Positions 7,928-17,132 of a stretch of 64,000 bases of DNA are shown one piece after another; positions within the stretch are counted from its first letter, which is position 1; each line of letters begins with the position of its first letter. The notes under the pieces were generated by a model that saw only the letters and a program-made list of their open reading frames with translations, was not told the origin of the DNA and ran no database searches. This stretch comes from Ravibacter sp037191015. Lineage in GTDB: Bacteria; Bacteroidota; Bacteroidia; Cytophagales; Spirosomataceae. Both the position numbers and the translations under genes were made by a program. Location: assembly GCA_037191015.1 (NCBI GenBank), contig JBBCKD010000010.1, positions 124,001 to 188,000 on the forward strand. Direction: 5' to 3'.

Positions 7928-8587
7928 ATGAAGAAAATTATGCTCAGTATTGCAGACGACCACCGTTTGTTCAGGATGGGTTTCGTCTCTATGTTATCGT
8001 CGGTCGGGGATTTCCAGTTCGTATTCGAAGCAGGAAACGGGCAGGAGCTGGTAGATCAGCTGGAGCGGTCGCCCTGCGATATTGTCCTGCTCGATGTGAG
8101 CATGCCGGTAATGGATGGCATGAAAGCTACCGCTATTATCCGGGAGCGTTTTCCTGCGGTCAAGATCATTGTGATTTCCATGTATGATGAGGACCGTTTT
8201 GTAACGCATATGTTGGAATTGGGCGTAAACGGCTACCTGCTGAAGGATTCCTCTCCCGAGGAGGTCGAGAAGGCTATACGGCAGGTGTACCTGGAAGGAG
8301 CCTATTACAGTGATTTTGTAGGGAAAGCGCTTCACAGGAAATTGTTTTCAAAAAAGCAGTCGCCGGCTCCCGTTTCCCTGCACAGTGCTTTTGCCACCGA
8401 TCTGTCAGGCCGTGAAAAAGATGTGCTCAGGCTGCTTTGTGATGGCATGTCGACCGCCGAAATAGGCGATAAGCTCTGCCTGAGCGCCCGGACGGTGGAA
8501 GGGTACCGGCAGCGCATCATAGAAAAGACCGGGGCAAAAAATATTGCCCAGGCCATAGCATTTGCTTATAAAAGAAACCTGATCTGA
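7928..8587 (+). CDS. Response regulator, NarL/FixJ family (REC + LuxR HTH)
   Basis: A 219-residue regulator. The receiver domain has the acidic pocket D10/D11, the phosphoacceptor D56 in VLLDVSMPVMDG, and the conserved S/T and K in ISMY and LLKDSS. The C-terminal LuxR-type HTH starts LSGREKDVLRLLCDGMSTAEIGDKL and carries the recognition helix LSARTVEGYRQRI. The regulator should act as a DNA-binding activator or repressor after phosphotransfer from the kinase gene just upstream. It is convergent with a lipoprotein gene, with only 18 bases between stops. Confidence 0.93.
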   Translation: MKKIMLSIADDHRLFRMGFVSMLSSVGDFQFVFEAGNGQELVDQLERSPCDIVLLDVSMPVMDGMKATAIIRERFPAVKIIVISMYDEDRFVTHMLELGVNGYLLKDSSPEEVEKAIRQVYLEGAYYSDFVGKALHRKLFSKKQSPAPVSLHSAFATDLSGREKDVLRLLCDGMSTAEIGDKLCLSARTVEGYRQRIIEKTGAKNIAQAIAFAYKRNLI

Positions 8588-8605
8588 CAGGGATCAGGCA
8601 GGAGG

Positions 8606-9154
8606 TCAGTTCTCACTGCCGCCGACCCGGCGGCCCTTCAGCGTTTCACGCTGGGAGTTTACCTGGTTGAGCAGGTCTTTATTTACAAACAGCCTTGCAC
8701 CTACCCCGCTCTGGACGTCGTAAAGATATCCTTTATAGTTGATCTTGGAATCTTCGGTAGTAGAGAGGTAGTACTGGTTTCCCGTGATCACGAACGGTAT
8801 GCCCTCTTCGTCCTGTTGCGAATCATCCCAGGAGGCATTGATGCTTCCCTGCCCTGAATTTAAAGCGACGCCCGGTGTGAAGGGCCTTATTGTAATGGTA
8901 TGTACGCTCTTCCCGTTCTGAATACTGATCTTACCTTCAGATGTAACCCCGATATCATTGGGATTGACCCCTTCCCGCTTAATGATCAGCATTTTGTCGT
9001 TGTAAAACTGAACTTTGTCAAGCGAGATGCCGGCTGCTTCCAGGTCTCTCCGAAGCTCTTCGGTAAAGACCGTATAATTGGTAAAAGGCACTTTATTGGG
9101 AGTTGAGCACCCCAGAACCAATCCCGTCAGAGCGGCAAAAAGTAATTTTTTCAT
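8606..9154 (-). CDS. Hypothetical lipoprotein
   Basis: A 182-residue protein with a lipoprotein signal: MKKLLFAALTGLVLG followed by Cys16 in the lipobox VLGC. The mature part appears mainly beta-strand (MLIIKREGVNPND, SVHTITIRPFTPG, GIPFVITGNQYYLS) and ends with a basic QRETLKGRRVGG stretch. No domain is recognised. It stands alone, convergent with the response regulator and divergent from htpG, with about 140 bases to the htpG start. Confidence 0.75.
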   Translation of the reverse strand: MKKLLFAALTGLVLGCSTPNKVPFTNYTVFTEELRRDLEAAGISLDKVQFYNDKMLIIKREGVNPNDIGVTSEGKISIQNGKSVHTITIRPFTPGVALNSGQGSINASWDDSQQDEEGIPFVITGNQYYLSTTEDSKINYKGYLYDVQSGVGARLFVNKDLLNQVNSQRETLKGRRVGGSEN

Positions 9155-9298
9155 TTCGGATTTACGTTAATATATGGCTGATGCTGTCAATCTGGCAGAA
9201 TTGAAATGATTTTTAAGTACTGGAACGCAATTTTGTGTTTTCATATTGCAATCAGTAAAAAAGTAGTTAAAAAAACTGTACCAAACCTAAAACGATAT

Positions 9299-11125
9299 AT
9301 GGAGACCATACAGGAGGAAAAAGGTTCGCTTAGCATTCACACCGAGAACATATTCCCCATTATCAAGAAATTTTTATATTCGGATCATGAGATCTTTCTC
9401 AGGGAGCTGGTGGCAAACGCTGTAGATGCTACCCAGAAAATCAGGCAGCTTTCTTCTATCGGTGAATACGAAGGCGAGCTGGGCGAGCTCAAAGTGACCG
9501 TTAAGCTGGATGAAGCGGCAAAGACGATTACCGTCAGCGACAGCGGGATCGGAATGACCGCCGGCGAGATCAAAAAATATATCAACCAGATCGCATTCTC
9601 GGGCGCGGCCGAATTTGTCGAAAAGTACAAAGATAAAGGAGCTGAAAACGGTATAATCGGTCATTTCGGGCTCGGTTTCTATTCGGCCTACATGGTCGCC
9701 TCAAAAGTGGAAATATTTACCCGTTCTTACCGCGATGGCGCTCAGCCGGTGAGATGGGAGTGTGACGGTTCTACCGAATTCTCTATCGAACCGACCGAAA
9801 AGGAGACGCGCGGTACCGATATCGTGCTGCATATAGCCCCCGATTCCGAGGAATTTCTGCAGGCATACCGGCTGCAGCAGATATTGGAGAAGTATGGTAA
9901 GTTTTTGCCCGTTCCCATCGAGTTCCAGGAAAAGGTTATCAATAACCCTACGCCCATCTGGGTTAAAAACCCGGCAGATCTTAAAGACGAAGACTACCTG
10001 GCGTTTTACAAGGAGCTTTATCCCTACAGCGAAGACCCGTTGTTCTGGATCCATCTTAACGTAGATTACCCGTTCCACCTGACCGGTGTGCTCTACTTCC
10101 CTAAGTTAAAGAATGACTTCCAGCTTCAACGCGAAAAAATACAACTTTACAGCAGGCAGGTCTTTATTACCGACGAGGTGAAAGATATTGTGCCCGACTT
10201 CCTTCAGCTCCTGCACGGCGTGATCGACTCTCCCGACATACCACTGAACGTGTCCAGGAGCTACCTCCAGGCCGACGGCAATGTGAAGAAGATCGGGAGC
10301 TATATAACCCGTAAGGTAGCTGACAAACTTGCAGAGCTGTTCAGGAATGACAGGGAAGGGTTCGAAAAGAAATTTGAGGATATCGGCCTTTTCGTGAAAT
10401 ACGGCGCCATCAGCGACGAGAAGTTTTATGAAAAAGCCAAAGATTTCTGCCTCCTGAAGAACACCGAAGGAAAGTTCTTTACTTTTGAAGAATACCGTGA
10501 AAAGGTCGGGGAAAACCAGACCGAGAAGGAAGACAGGCAGGTATGGTTGTATACGTCGGATACCGGAAAGCAGGATGCATTTGTTTCGGCTGCCCTGAAA
10601 AAAGGCTATGACGTGCTTGTGCTCGACAGTCCGATCGATTCGCATTTTATCAACAGCCTGGAGCAGAAGCTGGAAAAGGTCAGCATCAAGCGGGTCGACG
10701 CGGATACGATCGATAAGCTGATCGAGAAGGATACCAGGCCGGAAAGCCTTCTGAGCAAGAAAGACGAAGAGAAGGTAAAAGAGGTATTCGAAACAGTGAT
10801 CGACAATAAATCGGTTACCGTCAATGTGGAAGCTTTATCGGGCGACGAGCTGCCGGTTGTGATTACTTTCCCGGAATTTATCAGGAGGATGATGGATATG
10901 CAGGCGACTTCGGGGCAAAAAAGTATGTTTGGCGAGATGCCTGTGATGTATACGGTTTCGGTCAACGCCAATCATCCGCTGGTGGGCAAGATCCTTGCCG
11001 ACGAAGAAGCCGGCGAGCAGGGTAAGCTGGCCAGGCAGTTGTACGACCTTGCGCTGCTGTCGCAGGGAATGCTTTCAGGCAGCGGCCTGACGGAGTTTAT
11101 ACGACGGACGGTTTCGACGCTGTAA
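9299..11125 (+). CDS. htpG: Chaperone HtpG (Hsp90)
   Basis: The frame is open from 9206, but homologous length and sequence favour ATG at 9299 (METIQEEKGSLSIH), giving 608 residues. The N-terminal GHKL ATPase domain shows ELVANAVDATQKIRQL, VSDSGIGMT and NGIIGHFGLGFYSAYMVA. The middle domain carries RGTDIVLHI and DSPDIPLNVSRSYLQ, with the catalytic Arg region. The C-terminal dimerisation domain ends in FIRRTVSTL. It is a cytosolic ATP-dependent chaperone. It is monocistronic and ends before a bidirectional hairpin shared with the atp genes. No heat-shock promoter is recognised in the 144 bases upstream. Confidence 0.97.
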   Translation: METIQEEKGSLSIHTENIFPIIKKFLYSDHEIFLRELVANAVDATQKIRQLSSIGEYEGELGELKVTVKLDEAAKTITVSDSGIGMTAGEIKKYINQIAFSGAAEFVEKYKDKGAENGIIGHFGLGFYSAYMVASKVEIFTRSYRDGAQPVRWECDGSTEFSIEPTEKETRGTDIVLHIAPDSEEFLQAYRLQQILEKYGKFLPVPIEFQEKVINNPTPIWVKNPADLKDEDYLAFYKELYPYSEDPLFWIHLNVDYPFHLTGVLYFPKLKNDFQLQREKIQLYSRQVFITDEVKDIVPDFLQLLHGVIDSPDIPLNVSRSYLQADGNVKKIGSYITRKVADKLAELFRNDREGFEKKFEDIGLFVKYGAISDEKFYEKAKDFCLLKNTEGKFFTFEEYREKVGENQTEKEDRQVWLYTSDTGKQDAFVSAALKKGYDVLVLDSPIDSHFINSLEQKLEKVSIKRVDADTIDKLIEKDTRPESLLSKKDEEKVKEVFETVIDNKSVTVNVEALSGDELPVVITFPEFIRRMMDMQATSGQKSMFGEMPVMYTVSVNANHPLVGKILADEEAGEQGKLARQLYDLALLSQGMLSGSGLTEFIRRTVSTL

Positions 11126-11148
11126 AAGCGGCAGATTTCTTATAGCTC

Positions 11149-11185
11149 AAAAAAGGGCAATCTGGCTTTGCAGCCGGATTGCCCT
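11149..11185. terminator. Bidirectional hairpin terminator between htpG and atpC
   Basis: A perfect 9-base inverted repeat, AGGGCAATC (11154-11162) and GATTGCCCT (11177-11185), encloses a 14-base loop. On the minus strand it is followed by a run of T (the A run 11149-11154 on plus), making it a strong intrinsic terminator for atpDC. On the plus strand the T tract is weaker. Confidence 0.85.
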
Positions 11186-11207
11186 TCTAATATTCGCCCG
11201 GTTTCTT

Positions 11208-11450
11208 TTACAATATGGCCTCGGCCAATACCAGTATTTTATTGTTGAGTACTTCCACGACGCCGCCGTCGACGGTGTAGGATTGCCTGCCGGAACCGGT
11301 ATCGATCAGAACCTCACCTTTACCAAGCGTACTCACGAGCGGCGCATGGTTGTTCAGGACCTGAAACTGCCCTTCCGTTCCCGGGAAAGTAACAGACACA
11401 GCATCTCCTGTGAAAACCTTCTTGTCAGGTGTAATGATTTCCAGATTCAT
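11208..11450 (-). CDS. atpC: ATP synthase F1 epsilon subunit (short form)
   Basis: 80 residues from ATG at 11448-11450 (MNLEIITPDKKVF); an in-frame upstream start at 11480 would add ten atypical residues. It contains only the N-terminal beta-sandwich of the epsilon subunit: FTGDAVSVTFPGTEGQFQVL, then NHAPLVSTLGKGEVLI. The C-terminal helical domain that inhibits the E. coli enzyme is absent, as is usual in Bacteroidota. It lies 43 bases after atpD and before a strong terminator. Confidence 0.93.
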   Translation of the reverse strand: MNLEIITPDKKVFTGDAVSVTFPGTEGQFQVLNNHAPLVSTLGKGEVLIDTGSGRQSYTVDGGVVEVLNNKILVLAEAIL

Positions 11451-11493
11451 TTTTTGATAATTTTTGATGGCGCCGGACATGATCCGGCATTAC

Positions 11494-13008
11494 CTACCTC
11501 GCCGCCTCTGCAAGCATTTTCTCACCTTTTCTCACAGCATCCTCGATCGTACCCACCAGGTTGAAGGCCATTTCAGGAAGGTGGTCAAACTCTCCGTCGA
11601 TGATCTGGTTGAAACCTTTGATGGTATCGTTGATGTCGACAAGCACCCCTTCGAGGCCTGTAAACTGAGATGCAACGAAGAAAGGCTGTGAAAGAAAACG
11701 CTCCACGCGGCGTGCACGGGATACCACCAGCTTATCCTCCTCCGAAAGTTCTTCAAGACCAAGGATGGCGATGATGTCCTGTAGTTCTTTATAGCGCTGA
11801 AGGATGTTTTTCACACGCTGCGCGCATGAATAGTGGGCGTCGCCCAGCGATTCCGCAGAAAGGATCCGGGAAGTGGAGTCGAGGGGATCCACCGCAGGGT
11901 AAATGCCTTTCTCCGCAACCTTACGGCTAAGTACCGTAGTAGCGTCAAGGTGGGCGAAAGTCGTAGCCGGAGCAGGGTCGGTCAAGTCATCGGCAGGTAC
12001 ATAAACAGCCTGAACGGAAGTGATGGAACCGTTTTTGGTAGAGGTGATACGCTCCTGCATGGCGCCCATTTCGGTAGCCAACGTGGGCTGGTAACCTACG
12101 GCCGACGGCATACGGCCCAGGAGAGCCGATACTTCGGAACCCGCCTGGGTAAACCTGAATATATTGTCGATGAAGAAAAGTATGTCGCGGCCTTTTCCGT
12201 CTCCTTCGCCGTCACGGAAATATTCGGCAACGGTAAGCCCGGAAAGGGCTACACGGGCACGGGCTCCGGGAGGTTCGTTCATCTGGCCGAACACAAAGGT
12301 AGCCTGGGAGTCTTTCAGCTCTTCGTAGTCGACGCTGTCGAGGTCCCAGCCCCCGTTTTCCATGCTGTGCTTGAATTTCTCGCCGTATTTGATGATACCG
12401 GCTTCGATCATTTCACGCATGAGGTCGTTTCCTTCGCGGGTACGTTCTCCCACCCCGGCGAATACCGAAAGACCTGAATAAGCTTTTGCGATATTGTTGA
12501 TAAGCTCCTGGATCAAAACCGTCTTTCCTACCCCTGCACCACCGAACAACCCGATCTTACCGCCCTTTACGTACGGGGCAAGCAGGTCGATCACCTTGAT
12601 ACCGGTGTAAAGGATTTCGGTAGCGGTAGCCAGGTCCTCGAATTTGGGAGCAGATCTGTGAATGGATATACCATTGCTGTTATCTACGTCCTTCAGACCG
12701 TCAATGGCATCTCCGACAACATTGAATAGACGACCTTTGATTTGCTCACCGACAGGCATTTTGATAGGAGCCCCTTTGGCTATTACATCCATGCCCCGTT
12801 GTAAGCCTTCGGTACCTTCCATAGCAATCGCACGCACACGGTCTTCACCTAAGTGTTGCTGGCATTCCAATACCACTTTCTGGCCGTTGGCTTTGACTAC
12901 CTCAAGGGCATCCAGAATTGAAGGCATCTGGCTGTGATTTTCAAACGATACGTCTACTACCGGTCCGATTACCTGGGTAATTTTCCCTATGTTTGCCGCA
13001 TTTGACAT
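11494..13008 (-). CDS. atpD: ATP synthase F1 beta subunit
   Basis: 504 residues, the catalytic subunit of F1. The Walker A motif GGAGVGKT is at residues 156-163; the family signature appears as PALVV-type sequence around the catalytic site, with ILFFIDNIFRFTQAGSEVSALLGRMPSAVGYQPTL split across the DELSEED-like region, here LEELSEEDKLVVSRARR. The N-terminal beta-barrel starts GKITQVIGPVVDV. atpD and atpC are separated from the other atp genes here, a known arrangement in Bacteroidota. A canonical promoter is present 43-73 bases upstream on the minus strand. Confidence 0.98.
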   Translation of the reverse strand: MSNAANIGKITQVIGPVVDVSFENHSQMPSILDALEVVKANGQKVVLECQQHLGEDRVRAIAMEGTEGLQRGMDVIAKGAPIKMPVGEQIKGRLFNVVGDAIDGLKDVDNSNGISIHRSAPKFEDLATATEILYTGIKVIDLLAPYVKGGKIGLFGGAGVGKTVLIQELINNIAKAYSGLSVFAGVGERTREGNDLMREMIEAGIIKYGEKFKHSMENGGWDLDSVDYEELKDSQATFVFGQMNEPPGARARVALSGLTVAEYFRDGEGDGKGRDILFFIDNIFRFTQAGSEVSALLGRMPSAVGYQPTLATEMGAMQERITSTKNGSITSVQAVYVPADDLTDPAPATTFAHLDATTVLSRKVAEKGIYPAVDPLDSTSRILSAESLGDAHYSCAQRVKNILQRYKELQDIIAILGLEELSEEDKLVVSRARRVERFLSQPFFVASQFTGLEGVLVDINDTIKGFNQIIDGEFDHLPEMAFNLVGTIEDAVRKGEKMLAEAAR

Positions 13009-13050
13009 TGTTTCGCTATATTTTATTGGCGTATATTAATTTTGAGACCG

Positions 13051-13081
13051 CAAAAGTAGTTTATAAATCAATCATAACAAA
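13051..13081 (-). promoter_or_regulatory. Bacteroidota-type promoter of atpD-atpC
   Basis: Read on the minus strand: -33 TTTG (13078-13081), a 19-base spacer, then -7 TACTTTTG (13051-13058). Both elements and the spacing fit the consensus TTTG-N19-21-TAnnTTTG. The expected 5' leader is about 35 bases. Confidence 0.8.
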
Positions 13082-13177
13082 CGTTTCGGGGGGGCAAATA
13101 TTGGATATTTTCCAGAAAATGCCTTGCAGATGAGTACGACACGTATTAATCTCTGAAGGAGAATTCGTTTATACGAA

Positions 13178-15847
13178 ATGAAAGAACTTTTTTTTTGGAA
13201 ATCCTGGACTGCTGCGGAGAGAATAAGCACTCTTGCAGTGCTCGTCCTGCTTGCCTTTTCGCTCCTTTATCTGCTTGTCTCGTCAGGTATTTTTTCAGGG
13301 ACCGGTAATATAAAATGGGACATCATGTCTCTCGTACATGATACGGCGGTACCCGTTAACCAGCTGAAAATGGGGGATTTCGGGTTTGTCATCCCCGCAC
13401 CGTCGGTATACGTAACCGAGCAGTATGTCGCCCCTCTGATGCTGCCCGATATTGCAACCGGGATATTTTTTCTCGTGGTCGCCCTTTCCGGGCTTTCGGT
13501 CGTACTGGCTGCGTTGACCACCCTTTCCCGGTTCTGGTTTTTGGGAGGGCTTGCCATCCTGGTCCCGCTGCTGGTTTTTTCCAGGACCGAGATGCTGACT
13601 TTTCCTGGTCTGCCCGAACGCTCCCTGCTGCTGCTTACACTCGTCCTGTACGGGGGAACCGGGTACTACCTGCAGGCATTCAGGCCGGGCATGGGAATAG
13701 CGACCCGCATTTCTCTTTTTGCCGTGATCTCGGCTGTGCTTGCGGTGGTTACGGTTGCCGTGTCTTCCGGGCCCGACCCTGCCTACACCTTCCTGGTATA
13801 CAGCCTGCCTTTGTGGCTGATCCCGGCTGTTATTTTCCTGCTGATATCGGCCACCGAAATCCTGTACGGGATGGTCTGGCTGGCTACGTCGAAGTCTACC
13901 CATATGGGAAGCCGGTCCCTGCTCAACTTTTCCGTAATTGCCGGCATTTACATGCTTATCCTGGTGTTTGCCTATGTCAACAACACGAAAATGGCAGATT
14001 GGGGTGTGATACTGGTCCCTGTCTGGCTGCTGGGAGCCGGCAGTGCCCTCATCGGGCTTACCGGGTTCCGGTTGAGATGTGAAAGCACGGAGGGGCATCT
14101 TCCCTTCAGGGAATCGGGCTTCTGGCTGTACTCCGGGTTGTTCCTGATTACGGCGGGCACTGCCGGAATGGCGGTGGCAGCCGGCAACGATCCGCTGCTG
14201 GAGGTGCTTGAGGACAGCGTCATCAACAGCCAGCTGGGTATGGGGCTGGCGTTCTTGTTTTACATCATAGCCAATTTTCTCCCACTGTTCGGAAAAGGAC
14301 TGCAGGTGCACAAAGTGCTGTACAAGCCCCTGAATTTCAGCCTGACCCGGACGAGGATCATCGGCGTGGCGATGGTAGCCGGGTTGTTTTCGATGCAGAA
14401 TCTTTTCCCGGTGAAGCAGGGAATAGCCGCTTATTTTAACGGGCTGGGCGATCTGCATACGCTCACCAATCAGTATGCCCTCGCCGAGCAATATTATAAA
14501 ATGTCGCTGCAGCAGGAGTTTCAGAACCATAAGGGGAACTACGCGCTGGCTTCCCTGGCAAGGATACAGGGGGACTACAACGCTGCCATTTATTATTTCA
14601 GGCAGGCGACGCTCAAGAAACCGTCGCCTCAGGCCTATATCGGCTTAAGTAACCTGCTGGCGCAGGACGACCTGTATTTCGAAGCGATGTTCAGTCTCCG
14701 GGAGGGACAACGGATTTTTCCCCGGAATGGGCCTGTTCTCAATAATATCGGGCTGCTTTACGCCCGGACAAACCTCTCCGATTCTGCCTACTACTTTTTG
14801 AGCTCGGCTGAAAAGCTGTCTGATGACGGAGTTGCTGCTGCTAATATCCTGGGGGTTCTTTCCGGTATCCTCGATCCGGAAGCGCTGGACTCCCTGGCCG
14901 GCAGAGCCCGCTTCGCCGACAACCTGTCGTGGAACGCCAACAGGATGCTGGTCAGTAACCTGGCCCGGAAACATCCGGGGGAAAAAAGCAGGAGTGATGC
15001 GCTCCGGCCCGACTCCCTGCTAAGCGCCGCCGGTTTTGCCTACTGGATGAACTATACTTACAACCAGGCGGGAAATGATAGTACGCTGGCCATGAGAACG
15101 CGGCGGATAGCGTCAAAAAATGACCTGATGGCCGACAATCTTCTGCTGGCATCGGCGCATGCCGATTTCTATGGCGGAAATAAAACCAGGGCCATAGAAA
15201 TGCTTCTCGCCCTGGCCGGCAATGGCGGGAAAAATTCAGGTTTATACCATAAAATACTCGGTCACTGGTTCCTGCAGACCGGTCTCTATGATAAGGCGAT
15301 AGAGCAGTTTTCTGAGGTGAAGGGGCCTGACGCCGTCATCGGGCATGCCGTAGCCCAATCTTTGTCCGGGAATCCCGTAGCGGGAGTAATAGTGCTTGAG
15401 CGGCTGAGCGAATCGGGGACGGACAGTCTGGAAATAGCCCGGCTCCAAAACGCGGTAGCTTCTCTCGTCCCGCCGCTGAGCAATGCCGATTCCCTGCTGG
15501 CAGTTGCCCGTGGGGCAGGGACCGAAGCGGCGTTCAGGGAGGCGCTGCGGCACAATCCCTACGACCCGGTGCTGGTGACAGGGGTAGCAGGCTACCTGGG
15601 GCAACAAAAAGCAGGAGTTTCGAAAGCATATGCCGTCGTGGTTGATGCGCTTCGTTTCAACGAAACCTCTTACCGGCTGTGGGGCGAGTATGCTTTGCTG
15701 AGCCTTGATATGGGACTTGCAGACCAGGCGGAGGAAGCCAGGGAAAACGTAAGAAAATTTGCAGACGATGCAGGTTATCACGAATTTTTGACCCGTTATC
15801 ACGCCAAATGGTCGCTCAAACAAAAAGAGAAGGAAGAGTTTAGATAA
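13178..15847 (+). CDS. Large membrane protein with C-terminal TPR repeats
   Basis: 889 residues. The first 400 contain about nine to ten hydrophobic helices (for example STLAVLVLLAFSLLYLLV, IATGIFFLVVALSGLSVVLAAL, GLAILVPLLVF, LWLIPAVIFLLIS). From about residue 425 the sequence turns into tetratricopeptide-like helical repeats (ALAEQYYKMSLQQEFQNHKGNYALASLARIQ split over two helices, AAIYYFRQATL, YDKAIEQFSEV). This suggests a membrane scaffold with a large soluble protein-binding part. It is followed 47 bases later by a small protein gene and then an ABC ATPase, probably as one operon. No enzymatic motif was found. Confidence 0.8.
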   Translation: MKELFFWKSWTAAERISTLAVLVLLAFSLLYLLVSSGIFSGTGNIKWDIMSLVHDTAVPVNQLKMGDFGFVIPAPSVYVTEQYVAPLMLPDIATGIFFLVVALSGLSVVLAALTTLSRFWFLGGLAILVPLLVFSRTEMLTFPGLPERSLLLLTLVLYGGTGYYLQAFRPGMGIATRISLFAVISAVLAVVTVAVSSGPDPAYTFLVYSLPLWLIPAVIFLLISATEILYGMVWLATSKSTHMGSRSLLNFSVIAGIYMLILVFAYVNNTKMADWGVILVPVWLLGAGSALIGLTGFRLRCESTEGHLPFRESGFWLYSGLFLITAGTAGMAVAAGNDPLLEVLEDSVINSQLGMGLAFLFYIIANFLPLFGKGLQVHKVLYKPLNFSLTRTRIIGVAMVAGLFSMQNLFPVKQGIAAYFNGLGDLHTLTNQYALAEQYYKMSLQQEFQNHKGNYALASLARIQGDYNAAIYYFRQATLKKPSPQAYIGLSNLLAQDDLYFEAMFSLREGQRIFPRNGPVLNNIGLLYARTNLSDSAYYFLSSAEKLSDDGVAAANILGVLSGILDPEALDSLAGRARFADNLSWNANRMLVSNLARKHPGEKSRSDALRPDSLLSAAGFAYWMNYTYNQAGNDSTLAMRTRRIASKNDLMADNLLLASAHADFYGGNKTRAIEMLLALAGNGGKNSGLYHKILGHWFLQTGLYDKAIEQFSEVKGPDAVIGHAVAQSLSGNPVAGVIVLERLSESGTDSLEIARLQNAVASLVPPLSNADSLLAVARGAGTEAAFREALRHNPYDPVLVTGVAGYLGQQKAGVSKAYAVVVDALRFNETSYRLWGEYALLSLDMGLADQAEEARENVRKFADDAGYHEFLTRYHAKWSLKQKEKEEFR

Positions 15848-15894
15848 ATGGGTAACTTCGTTCCGGCGAAAGAGCCAGACCGTTTTTGCAGGTT

Positions 15895-16356
15895 ATGGAT
15901 ATATTAAAATGGAGGCTGAAGGGAATTTCGGGTTCCGAAGCAGTTGTCCTGCAGGGGCGCCTGCTGGTAGGATTGCTGAAGGCCTCTGCATGGAGCAGCT
16001 CTGCTTACGGGGAACTGAGAGGAAGGATGCTCCGTTTTGACCGGGAAAGCTTCGGTTCGGCTACTGTTCTGATCAGGAACATAGAAGGTGACACGGAAAG
16101 AGGCAGGATCAGGCTGAGCCTGTTTGGAAGCCGGGCCGACATTCTGCTGGACGGCAGGAAATATAGCTGGAAGAAAGCCGGTTGGCTGAATAGCGACAGC
16201 CTGCTGAAAGATGAAGAAGGAGTGGTATTGAAGATCACGGACGACCGCTTTCTGGGACGTAGCGGATCCCTTCAGTTCGAATACAGCGATCCTGCCGTTT
16301 TCCTGGTAGGCTTGTATCTCGAAGTGCTGGCTAAGAAGTGGAAAGCATACAGGTGA
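15895..16356 (+). CDS. Hypothetical protein between TPR protein and ABC ATPase
   Basis: 153 residues from ATG 15895 (MDILKWRLKG); a TTG at 15886 in frame is a possible earlier start. It has no signal peptide. The sequence alternates basic and hydrophobic residues and looks beta-rich: GRLLVGLLKASAWSS, VLIRNIEGDTERGRIRLSL, SLQFEYSDPAVFLVGLYLEVLAKKW split here. The final hydrophobic stretch FLVGLYLEVL could touch the membrane. Function unknown; its position suggests a partner of the neighbouring ATPase or TPR protein. Confidence 0.65.
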   Translation: MDILKWRLKGISGSEAVVLQGRLLVGLLKASAWSSSAYGELRGRMLRFDRESFGSATVLIRNIEGDTERGRIRLSLFGSRADILLDGRKYSWKKAGWLNSDSLLKDEEGVVLKITDDRFLGRSGSLQFEYSDPAVFLVGLYLEVLAKKWKAYR

Positions 16357-16378
16357 ATTTATAACAATTGCTGCATAG

Positions 16379-17098
16379 ATGAAAATCATTGAAATGACCG
16401 GTATTTCACGCCGTTATATTATGGGGGCAGAGATAATCGACGCGCTGAAATCGGTAAAGCTCCAGATAGAAAAAGGCGAATATGTGGCTTTTATGGGGCC
16501 CTCCGGTTCAGGGAAATCGACTTTGATGAACATCATCGGCTGCCTGGATACCCCGTCGACCGGCCAGTACATACTGAACGGGAAAGATGTGAGCGATATG
16601 ACCGAAGGAGAGCTGGCCGAGATCAGGAACAGGGAGATCGGCTTTGTTTTCCAGACTTTTAACCTCCTGCCGCGTATGACTTCCCTCGACAACGTGGCGC
16701 TTCCCCTGATATATGCCGGGCTTAATAAAGCCGACCGCACGGAAAAGGCCATGACAGCCTTAAGAAATGTCGGCCTTGAAAACAGGGCGCACCACAAGCC
16801 AAACGAGCTGTCGGGAGGCCAGAGGCAGAGGGTTGCGGTAGCGCGTGCTTTGGTTAATGATCCCAGCATTTTGCTTGCAGACGAACCCACCGGGAACCTC
16901 GATACGAAGACGTCCTATGAGATCATGGATCTTTTCGATCAGCTGTATACCAAAGGAAATACCATCGTAATGGTTACGCACGAGGAGGATATCGCGCATT
17001 ACGCCCACCGGATCGTACGGCTGCGCGACGGCCTGGTGGAATCCGACACAGTGAACCCTAATCCTTCCAGGGTAGCCGTTCAGGGCCAGCAATCCTGA
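16379..17098 (+). CDS. ABC transporter ATP-binding protein (MacB/LolD/FtsE group)
   Basis: 239 residues. Walker A GPSGSGKST at 40-48, Q-loop in GFVFQTFNLLPRM, signature LSGGQRQRVAVARAL, Walker B ILLADEPTGNLD and the switch His in MVTHEEDIAHYA. The sequence belongs to the group that powers MacB, LolCDE and FtsEX-type permeases. No permease gene is adjacent: upstream are the 153-residue protein and the membrane/TPR protein, downstream is ftsI on the other strand. Either the permease is encoded elsewhere or the upstream membrane protein is an unusual partner. Confidence 0.93.
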   Translation: MKIIEMTGISRRYIMGAEIIDALKSVKLQIEKGEYVAFMGPSGSGKSTLMNIIGCLDTPSTGQYILNGKDVSDMTEGELAEIRNREIGFVFQTFNLLPRMTSLDNVALPLIYAGLNKADRTEKAMTALRNVGLENRAHHKPNELSGGQRQRVAVARALVNDPSILLADEPTGNLDTKTSYEIMDLFDQLYTKGNTIVMVTHEEDIAHYAHRIVRLRDGLVESDTVNPNPSRVAVQGQQS

Positions 17099-17132
17099 CG
17101 ACCTATCCTCGCAATGGCCTGCGGCTTATAAC

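Noticed and set aside
13295..14530. 411-codon open frame on the minus strand
   Set aside because: It lies wholly antisense to the membrane/TPR gene, is full of low-complexity Gln/Arg/Pro typical of reversed GC-rich codons, and matches no family.
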